The notes below the pieces were generated by a model. The model made no database searches. It was not told where the DNA came from and saw only the letters and a list, made by a program, of their open reading frames with translations. This document shows positions 13,640-60,700 of a DNA stretch of 64,000 nucleotides, in pieces; within the stretch, counting starts at the first letter, position 1, and each line of letters starts with the position of its first letter. This DNA is from Sisyra terminalis. Lineage: Eukaryota > Arthropoda > Insecta > Neuroptera > Sisyridae. Where the stretch lies: positions 49,673,050-49,737,049 of the forward strand of contig OY292277.1 of assembly GCA_958496175.1 (NCBI GenBank). The letters are read 5' to 3'. Both the position numbers and the translations under genes were made by a program.

Positions 13640-14344
13640 AATCATTAAAATCAGCATTAATAATAATGAAAAACGTGTTTTGTTTTGGAGACCTAAACGA
13701 GTTAAGTTTGCAAATCGGTGATTGGTTGTCTTCGTTTAATTCACAGATTTTTGCTTGGGTTTTTTTTGTTGTTATTTCTGTCACTCTAGTGGGGCACGTT
13801 TATGATAGATACTAAGTAGTAATTTAGTCTCTCTACATTCTCACATACACATACTTACCACAACCTGGCTGCTAATATATTCAAACGTTTGCCATATCTC
13901 AGCCGCCATTCGACTAAACAATCGACAATCGGCTAGTTGTGGAGGAAAAGTCTGTGGGCAATTTTCCGCACGGATTTTGGTGGATTGGATTGGATTCGAA
14001 TTGTAAATTGTTGATGTACGTATATATATATGTATTATATATATATATATATATATAGTTGTGGACTTTGTCATGAATTGTGCAGATAAAAGTGATTAAT
14101 GTAAAGTATTAAATAAAAAGAAATTGCAAACATTGCGGATTATTATTCGTGTGTCAATTGTGAGTGCGAAAGGAACGTGACAGAAGCGATGGTAGCATTA
14201 GCGCCACACGCATCGATTTTTTAATTACTGAAAAACAATTTTCCATTTTTTTTTTAATTTTTTATTTTGTGTCAAACTTTTCAAATTTGAACATTTATTT
14301 TTACGTTTAAGTGTTTGATTTAACCGCGTTCAATTGTGGCTGGA
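13640..14344 (+). promoter_or_regulatory. Probable Hnf4 5' leader and proximal promoter region
   Basis: A locally less AT-rich, apparently non-repetitive stretch directly upstream of the 16-nt first coding exon. It holds a short (TA)n tract at about 14018-14057. I see no reliable TATA box or initiator, so the transcription start is not placed. Confidence 0.4.
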
Positions 14345-52424
<38,080 letters not shown>

Positions 52425-54735
52425 ATCAAATGCAAATGCAAAAAATCAAGTGCCTACAATAAGTGCTGTTTAATTAATTTTTTTAAGGAAAAAAAAATAT
52501 TTTAATTTCGTTAGATTTAAGAAAAAATCGGTGCTACATTGTTGTAGTTATGACATCCTTGCCATTATACACAAAAGTTTTGATTTTCCCACGTGAAATG
52601 CTCAACTTAACGGGCCAGTGAAAAATACAATGCATTTCTGGATACATTTTACAACCAGAATTTATTTTTGTTATAATTTTTATAAATTGTGCGATATATC
52701 ATTTAAATTTAAGTTTTTTTTTTCAGTTTTTTTTATTAAGTTATAAGTCGAACTGATTTTTACAATTAGTATGTTACAGTTTGTATCAACGATTTTCAAA
52801 CTGGAAAACGATGCTATCGAAAGAAAAAAATGGGTTACATGTAACAGTTTGAAAAGCGCTGGTTTATTTTAAAGATTGTTGAAATATGGATAAAATAGTC
52901 AATTAAAAATCAGTATATCTAATCAGTTGATTTGTCTGTGATGTGTTGATTTTTATAAGCTATATAAGGGGGACGTAAAAGCCCTACGAATAAGTCAACG
53001 TGGAAAATAACACGTCCATACCTCGTCTCAAATATTGCTCAATAATTAATTAAATAGCTGACAAGGAAATATTTAGAAAGTCTGTTCAAATTTAGAGCCA
53101 ATTGGTGACTCCAAATTGCAGCTATTTTTATTTAATATTTAATCGATGTATTTTTATAGTGCAGAGTTCCTAAAATCGTTGGTCGATATTTCAAAAAATT
53201 CAATTTATTAGTGTCTAGATTATAAGAAAAGGATTTTTTTTTTCATTTTTTCAAGTAATTTCAGTTTTTAGGATTTGTTTTTATGTATTTAATAGGGGCA
53301 CTCCGGGGAATTAAAATTATATTTTAACTTTTGTATTATGTTTGTAAAGATTTGTTTATTATTATAGGCAGCAAATCGTACACCTAGGTGTTCCGGTTAT
53401 GCCCGTCTAAAACCCCCTCTGTATATGTATCGTTATGTTAAAAGTATCACTATGGTTTGCTTCCGAAACGCAGTCATTAACAAAGTGAAATTACTATATT
53501 AAAAAAAAATCCTTTAAGATTTTGGGAACCAAAGCTTCACTATCTGTAAATAGTTTGTTATGTTATTTTATAGAGTTATAACTAATTCCAATGTCGTTCC
53601 AATTATTCAAATAGATTAAACGTTTTGCGTTTTGAAATATCCCCAAAAGTGTTAAGAATATTTTTTAAGAAAAAAAAAATTAAACTAGACGTAAACTGTT
53701 CGTATTTACGAACATAAAATTATTAAGGCTGGTCGTGGCAATAAAATTGTTAATATTAATTTTAGTAAAGTAAGGAAATTCAATGATTGAAATATTCAAT
53801 ATCGCTCAAAAACATTTCTTGTATAATCAATTGTAAGCACATCGTTTCACACGCACTTCACCATTTTCATTGTCTTAGTTTACATAATTTTATCACACAA
53901 ATGTTTATGGTAAGAAATTTTTATTAAATTGTTAAGTTTTTTTCTTGTTTTAAAGTGAAATTTTATTCAATCTCAGGGTCATGTTTTGGTATAGTTGTTT
54001 AGAGTGGAAAGATGATTCACAAATATATGCCAAATTAATTGTTATGCCTTGACGATGGAAAAATAAAAATATTCACCAACCTTGTACCAAAGTACAAGAT
54101 TTGTGATTATTCTGATAAAAATATTGAATGAAATTTATTTCGCCTTAAAAATGATTTAAGTCTATTTTTTTTTTTTGATGTAAAAACCGATAAATTTAAA
54201 TCGTTTTGTATTTATGTAAAATATAAAGGCACTATGCAATTTTTAAAAAATGGTTTTGTAGGATTTAGTAGAATCCAAAGTATCTTTTTTTGTTGTTGTA
54301 ATATATACGTATGGTAAAATATATTTAAAGAGTAAAGACATTAAAAGCTCATTAATTGGGTTGTGACAAAAATCAACTTGTAGAAAACATTCCCTTATTA
54401 TTTTTTTTTTAATGAACAAAATTTGTATATTAATACAAGCGATCTATTAAGACAGAAAAACGTTAAAAATTCTTTAAATATAATCAATTTATTATTCTAT
54501 ATATATCTTTACAGTTATAACAATTTACTATTATTATTAAATAACATATTAACATTTATATCTAAAATGGTTTTTGATATTTCTTAAGTTAAAAATTCTC
54601 TTCTCCATGTTATTATTGTCGTTAATTTATGTTTTTAAGAAAAATATATATTAGACGTTGTTATATACAATTTAATTTTACAAAAAAAAAATCATGTAGA
54701 AAAAATATGGAATAAAGTTATTGTTATTATTATAC
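52425..54735 (+). other. Hnf4 3' untranslated region
   Basis: AT-rich sequence without recognisable transposons between the TAA and a good AATAAA. Other AATAAA-like strings occur earlier (for example near 54061), so shorter transcripts are possible. Confidence 0.6.
54711..54716 (+). terminator. Candidate Hnf4 polyadenylation signal AATAAA
   Basis: AATAAA followed within 25-40 bases by a GT/T-rich stretch, as expected for cleavage and polyadenylation. Inferred from sequence only. Confidence 0.5.
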
Positions 54736-55075
54736 AGTGTGTTTTTTTTTTTGGTGGATCTAATTCCCAGGAGTTACAGAATCATTAAATTTGCGACGTT
54801 TCATCAATAGTTTCTTAATTTTATCATACAGTAAAGTGGTAAATATTATTGATTATCAATTTGATTAAATTTCAATGACCAAAATTTTAAATTTAATAAG
54901 GTAAGGGGAACATTTCGAAAATGGAGTTATCCCGAGTTTAAGTTAACCATATTCACTAAAGATAACATTCAATTTTATAAAAAATCTTGGTCTATTTTTT
55001 GACAGAATAGGTCAGTTTTAAATGATGAGAGTAAAAAAATATTATTTTTTTGATCCAGTATGAATCACCCTAAGG

Positions 55076-55530
55076 CAGTGATTCTCGAACTGTGAGCTGC
55101 GGCTCCTCGAGGACCCATGTGGATTATAATTTTTCGGTGTCAAATAGATTATTAGATAATCCAATTTAAAAAGAAAAGGGCTCAAGTGTACTTTAGCACA
55201 CCCACAATTTGGTAATGTTGTATTTTCGACTTTGTTTTTAATTTAATTCGCGATATTTTTGTTTATTCAATTCTAATATGGTATAATTCTTTCTTTGGTG
55301 GTTAAATTTTCATTATGGACCGATTTAATCGCGAATTAAATTAAAAACAAAGTCGAAAATGCAACATTGCCAGATTGTGGGTGTGCTAAAGTACACATGA
55401 GCCAAGAAAAGTTTTCCAATTTCTCAAGAAAGTCAAAAATTTAGAAAAAAAATCTAATGTGTTAAGAGAGCCGCGGAAAAAAAATGATGTAATAAGGGAG
55501 CCGCAAACCAAAAAAGATTGAGAAGCTCTG
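55076..55530. mobile_element. hAT-like MITE with nested insertion, Hnf4-GINS3 intergenic
   Basis: Ends CAGTGATTCTCGAAC and the complement of CAGAGCTTCTCAATC, followed inward by GCGGCTCC on both sides. Near-perfect 8-bp duplications CCCTAAGG/CCCTAAGA (55068-55075, 55531-55538). Interrupted by the 225-bp element at 55179-55403. Confidence 0.78.
55179..55403. mobile_element. Foldback MITE family F, copy 1 (225 bp)
   Basis: Inverted repeats GGCTCAAGTGTACTTTAGCA; perfect 8-bp duplication AAGAAAAG (55171-55178, 55404-55411). Core contains TTAATCGCGAATTAAATTAA. Confidence 0.85.
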
Positions 55531-56136
55531 CCCTAAGAGATATAGCATAAAAACCAAAATTCTCTTTTTTCCTTTACTATAAAAATCCCTGGATTAAGAA
55601 CATAGATCAACTTTGGAAAATGAAATCAAACAAAGATTTGGATTAAATTGTAATCCATATTCTGTTGAACTTATCGATTCTGAACAAAATATGCTTATTT
55701 ATGATGATTTTTAAGTCTTTTCCAATCTAATTACTTAGAAAAATAAAGCAACTGAAAATTTTCAATCTTATATATCAAGTTTTGGATTTAAGACTTCCGT
55801 GGTTGATCTTATTCAAAGTACAACTCTATATGGAAAAGATTGTGGTTTTCGGATCCAAAGCCGTGTTATTTACGCCCTGAAGATACGACCCGGAGAGGTT
55901 GCGAAACTTTGGCGACATAGCAATCAAATAACACGGCTTTGGATCCGAAAGTTACAACCTTCTCCATAAAGAGTTGTATTTTATAAGTCAAGTTTAAAGG
56001 AATACCAAACTTTGGATATCCTGGAAATATTCAAAAGCACTGCAATACACTATTGATAAAACGTCGCAAATTAAACAATATTTTAGTTGCGTTTTAGTTT
56101 ATGGCAATTTCAATTATTCATATTGGTGTTTTTTCA

Positions 56137-56364
56137 TTATATTTGATCAATTTCGGCAAGTTTTCGCTTTTTATGATTGACTACCATGTCAGCCGCTCCA
56201 ATTACTGTACCACTAGCAATAAACCACTCATTCAAAAGTATGGAACTCCGATGAGCTGCGTGGAAAATCCTCTTTTCTAATGAATCCAATCGGTTCACAA
56301 CGATTGGGTCGATTCCTGAGTTTTGAGTTAGGGTCATTAGTTCACGAAATCGAAATTTGAAGGT
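56137..56364 (-). CDS. GINS3: GINS3 exon 3
   Basis: Acceptor TATTTCAG, then TFKFRFRELMTL, through the C-terminal helix to stop TAA at 56139-56137. Confidence 0.95.
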   Translation of the reverse strand, partial: TFKFRFRELMTLTQNSGIDPIVVNRLDSLEKRIFHAAHRSSILLNEWFIASGTVIGAADMVVNHKKRKLAEIDQI

Positions 56365-57221
56365 CTGAAATATTAAAAAAAAAAACTTGTATTTTGGATA
56401 CTTTATGACCGTATAAGTTAAATTTAGAAGCACTTTGTATATTTCTAGCAGTAAAGATATTTAGGCTTTTTGAAGATGATTCCCATAAGCGTCATGGATG
56501 TGGATAAGTAGGAAAAGGGACAAAATAAAAAGGTGAAAAGGATTCATCATTAAAAAATCAAAGATCAAGTCATTATTTCGAAAAAAAAGACAATTTCGTG
56601 GATGTGAAACTATTGTAACGAAAGTTGGCCTCAGTTGAAATATTTTAACATTTTGATTCCTACTTATCGGAAAAAAAGAACTATAGAGACAGAAATCAAT
56701 CACGAAGATCGCGAAATTTACTCTGTGGTCTAAGTATTAGCAAAAATCAAGAATAAAGTATATAAAACATTAGCAACTTTACTTCAGTCAAAGCAGCGAC
56801 AACATCGCCTGGATTACTATCAAACTTGGACGCATATACTCCAAAATCGTAGAAATGAATTCCCAACTTATGCAGATCGACCGCCGAAGCATCAGCCTTT
56901 AAAATCTCCCTATAGCTGTCCCGATAAATTTTCGGTAATTGTCCTTGTGCCAAGATTCCTCGACCTAAAGCAATCGATTCGGCTAACCAGTACGGAAGTT
57001 CCATCAACGCACCAGCCTTTAAATCATTTGTCTCCGACGACGGATTTAAATATCCTAATTAAATTAAATAGAAAAATTAAAGAAAAATATGGTAAAAAGA
57101 AAAGAAAACCCATACCTAATTTTGGAATATCGGTAACAAATTTGCAAGGAATTTTTTCTTGAGTCGCCATAATATCGTCAATGGAAAAATAATCGGGAAA
57201 ATAACTTCTTTGATACGACAT
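56137..57221 (-). CDS. GINS3: GINS complex subunit 3 (Psf3), three exons, 201 aa
   Basis: Psf3 is one of four subunits of GINS, which joins MCM2-7 and Cdc45 in the CMG helicase for replication initiation and fork progression in the nucleus. Join of 57221-57116, 57054-56783 and 56364-56137; introns are 61 and 418 bp; all junctions are GT-AG; 606 nt ending in TAA. Recognised by the N-terminal YFSIDDIMATQEKIPCKF (family pattern: aromatic-x-x-DDIL/M...E-x-x-P), the central ELPYWLAESIALG, LPKIYRDSYREILKADAS and VDLHKLGIHFYDFG, and the C-terminal NHKKRKLAEIDQI. Length fits the family (about 190-215 aa). Tail-to-tail with Hnf4 and directly downstream of SH2B on the same strand. Confidence 0.95.
56783..57054 (-). 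CDS. GINS3: GINS3 exon 2
   Basis: Acceptor AATTAG, donor GAA|GTAAAG. Encodes residues 36-126, the most conserved Psf3 block, with VDLHKLGIHFYDFG. Confidence 0.95.
57116..57221 (-). CDS. GINS3: GINS3 exon 1
   Basis: Starts ATG TCG TAT CAA; donor TTAG|GTATGG, phase 1. Encodes the Psf3 N-terminal B-domain-like segment with DDIMATQE. Confidence 0.93.
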
Positions 57222-57470
57222 TATAAAATAATAAAGTTTATAGAAAATAAAAGAGAATTTAAATAAATTAAATTTGAATTAAATGTCACAAGCGTATAAA
57301 CGCGGGAAAATATTTGACATTGACAGGTTGACGCTGTCATCAGTTAGAGAATAGGCTTTCTCTTTTTGTCACATTAACAATACATTTGTCACCTCTCTTA
57401 TTTTTGTTTCTATGGCAACACTCAGCAGATGTCAAATTTCAAATTCAAATAAAAAAACGGATCTATCAAA
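57222..57470 (-). promoter_or_regulatory. Compact GINS3 promoter region
   Basis: Only about 250 bp separate the GINS3 start from the probable SH2B poly(A) signal, so the GINS3 promoter must lie here or within SH2B. It contains an X-box-like inverted repeat GTTTCTATGGCAAC at 57406-57419 (RFX-type consensus GTTGCCATGGCAAC) and a TGACAG...CTGTCA dyad near 57322-57340. Functional meaning is inferred. Confidence 0.4.
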
Positions 57471-57477
57471 TAATGTT

Positions 57478-57483
57478 TTTATT
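57478..57483 (-). terminator. Candidate SH2B polyadenylation signal
   Basis: AATAAA on the minus strand about 107 bases after the SH2B stop codon, leaving the GINS3 promoter just downstream. Confidence 0.5.
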
Positions 57484-57589
57484 TATATTTTAAACAATAA
57501 GCAAATATACACTTAATTTTATGGAAATAAATATTCCTAATACATCATTATTTCTTGCACAATATGATTTTGATGTTATATTTCAAATT

Positions 57590-57700
57590 TCATGTGAAGC
57601 TGTACGGATTTTCAACGGCTCGGCCCGTGGTCGATTCGGCCGAACTAACATTGTCCAGAGAAGCTGTACGAGTACGTACACTACCTCCATGAGTTCCAAT
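57590..57700 (-). CDS. Lnk: SH2B exon 6: conserved C-terminus
   Basis: Acceptor GCATTTCAG, phase 0. 36 codons ending [10 protein letters not shown] and TGA. The RAVEN-x-YSF tail is characteristic of SH2B proteins and confirms the exon despite its small size and 1.6-kb distance. Confidence 0.9.
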   Translation of the reverse strand: MGTHGGSVRTRTASLDNVSSAESTTGRAVENPYSFT

Positions 57701-60700
57701 CTGAAATGCAAATTACAAAAACAAAACTTTCGCCTCACCACACCATTATATCCAATCAGAAAATAAATCACGATGCATCTCTATAAAATAACATAACTTT
57801 TCAACAAAATAAAAATAACAACAAACTCATAATTTCTGCAGGCATTTCTAATAAATTAATTTCAATTTGGAAAAGAGTTAACATATTGTACCAAAATTTC
57901 AGCCAATAATTTGCCATTTAACTCAATGGCTAGTCATAAAGTTAAATGCCTCCCTAACACATAAACTAATCATTAAAACCACTGTTACAGTGACCACAAT
58001 TGTTTGGTAATATAACCAAATGTCTAGCCATTATTTTAAACGGCTAATTTATCAAATTGCGTCCAATTCAAAAAATAAACCAAAAAAAAAAATTCCTCAT
58101 GCAACTTGAACTACATCAAAAAATCACAAAATACTTGAATTGTATTTATCATCCGTACACCATCTTTATTGAGAAAAATCGTTTCAAATCATCATTTTTC
58201 AGTGATTAACATTTTCATGAAACATCCATGAAAAGAAAGCTTAGACTTGGAAACTTGTGCAGAGCATTAATATTAAAAAATATCTACGGATAGAGCTTTA
58301 TTTTTTAACATTTACATATTGCAAAACAATAAAAGATAAAAGCATTTAGTTTGTCCTTAAAATTATAGAAGTTTTTAAAAATAATAATTAATAATGAACA
58401 CTATTTCAGTCTCAATAATAATGTACATGTTTCTTAATTAATTTTTTTTATACAATTCAATATAAAATCAAAACAATTTATTTCAATCATGATTTCCAAT
58501 ACTAAAAACAGAATATTTTCAAAATCAATCAAGATTCATTAGATAAAACTATTTTATAAAAAAAAAAAAACATGGACATTTTTGGCGCAAAAATTTAAAA
58601 ATCATGTGACGTAATTTCAATGTTTTGAATTTCCGTTCGAAAATACAACACTTAAGCACGATTTTAATCCAGTGAATTACGTCATCGTTTCGAATCCAAT
58701 TATAAATCGATAAAAAATCGAATTTTTGACGATTGTAAAGAGAGGCAAAGTTTACATAATTATAAAAAAATCTTGATTGTTTTTCTTCTGACATAACTTA
58801 TAAACTAAAACTAGACTTTTTTCCTCCTTTCATATATATATTTTTTTTCCAATTTTTATATAAATTATCCAAAAAAAAATCACTGGTTTTCCAATTTAAA
58901 ATCCGTTCAAAATATTTTCCTTACTGTTGTTTGTTTCTTTTCAACGAAAAATTCAAGCATTCATGCGTTTAAAAATTTCATTAAAAATTTAAAATAATAT
59001 AAAAAAAATTAAATAACTATAATGTATAATATATAAAATTATCGACAGAAAATTCTAAAGGTACATATTTTTAAGAATTTAATATAATGCGATCAAAACC
59101 AGAAAAAAATCTTATTTTCTTCCATTTTTCATTTCATATAAAAAATATATTTACAAAAATAACCCCCTTTTTATAAAAGAGAAGTACCTCATCTGAATTT
59201 TTGATCACAAAATATTGTTTTTTTTTTTATATTTTAATATTTTTTTTTTTTAAATTTTTAGTTTCATATTTTATGTTTCATTTAGCTTTAATAATTGTTA
59301 CACAATTATTATCTCACTTGTCTGTTGTTATCTGAAACGGTCGCAACGGCGGCGCTTCCAGCTGCGGGCGCCGTTGGATTCCCATGCACTACAAATTCCG
59401 TTAGCATTACGTCCGACGTACCGCCGGACTCTAACGGTATTGCATGCTCGCGAAAATGCTCAAGCATTTCGAATATTGTAGTAAACCATAAGTGCTGTAC
59501 ACGACACTGACCCTGGTCATTTAGGCTCATACGTAAATGTTTGGCTCGTCCCTAAAGAAAACAAAAAATAAACGATATAACAATGAGGACATTACATTAG
59601 GGTGACCCGTTGATCGCGGAACACCCTATCCATCTAAGTTATAACCATCATTCCCTAATAATACTTTAAAATTAAAATATTTACTTGAAAATTGAACGTT
59701 AGTACAAATTCGCCTTTTCTAGTTTCGCTTTGTCGTACTAGAAATACACCGTGGCCAGAAGAACCTCCGTGTAATACTAATTGGGCGGCATCAGATCTAG
59801 CTAGAGTTCCATGAAACCAAGGATAATCTCGTAGCGACGTAGACAAATCAGTTTCTACATCTAAAACTAGCAAATATACCAATTACTATCCTTCATAAAT
59901 TTTGAGCCATTTTTTATTATTTCTACTGTACACACTTTGTTCAAGTTCCGAATGTGATGTTCGTAGTTCAAAATTACTACTACTAGATAGACGTTCTCCC
60001 GATCTGGAAATGGTTCCTTGTAGTCGGGGAGGTAGTTCGGGAGCACCGTCAGATGCTCCCGATATCGTACTATGACTATGGGTAGCTCTCATACAATACC
60101 TTAAAACAGAAAAAGGATTTTAAATTTACTTGGACATATTTTACCATTTGGTTGTCAGAGAAGATAATTTTTAAACTGGTAATGATTTTCTTTTAAAATA
60201 ATTTAGATCAGTGGTTCTTAACCTGGGTTCGATCCAGTACTGGACTGGCCAGTTATTTAAAATAAACTGTTTTATTATTTTAATAAATATGTTGCGAAAG
60301 TATTAATGTACAGTAGACTGATTCAAAAAAATGATGATTTTTTTTTCTTAGTTGTATCGAAAATATTGTTGGGAATGACAAAAAAAAAACTGTGAAAGTT
60401 TAAGCTCGTAATATTAATATTAAGAGGTGCCGCATCGCAAATTTCGATTTTCCATTTAAATAACATGCGAACAATATTCTCTTGCACTTTGGAATTTTAT
60501 AGCTCACGTTGGTGACAATATTACGGAATGACCAAGGTATATTCTTGTAGAAAATTGAACGACCTACAAAAAAGGTCTCGTACAAGTTCTTGGTATATTT
60601 ATTCCTTCAAAAGTTATTCGAGGTCAAAGTTGAACTAAAGAGAAATTTTAATATTTTTTCAATTTTTTGACGCAACCATCAATTTTATGAGAAAATTTTA

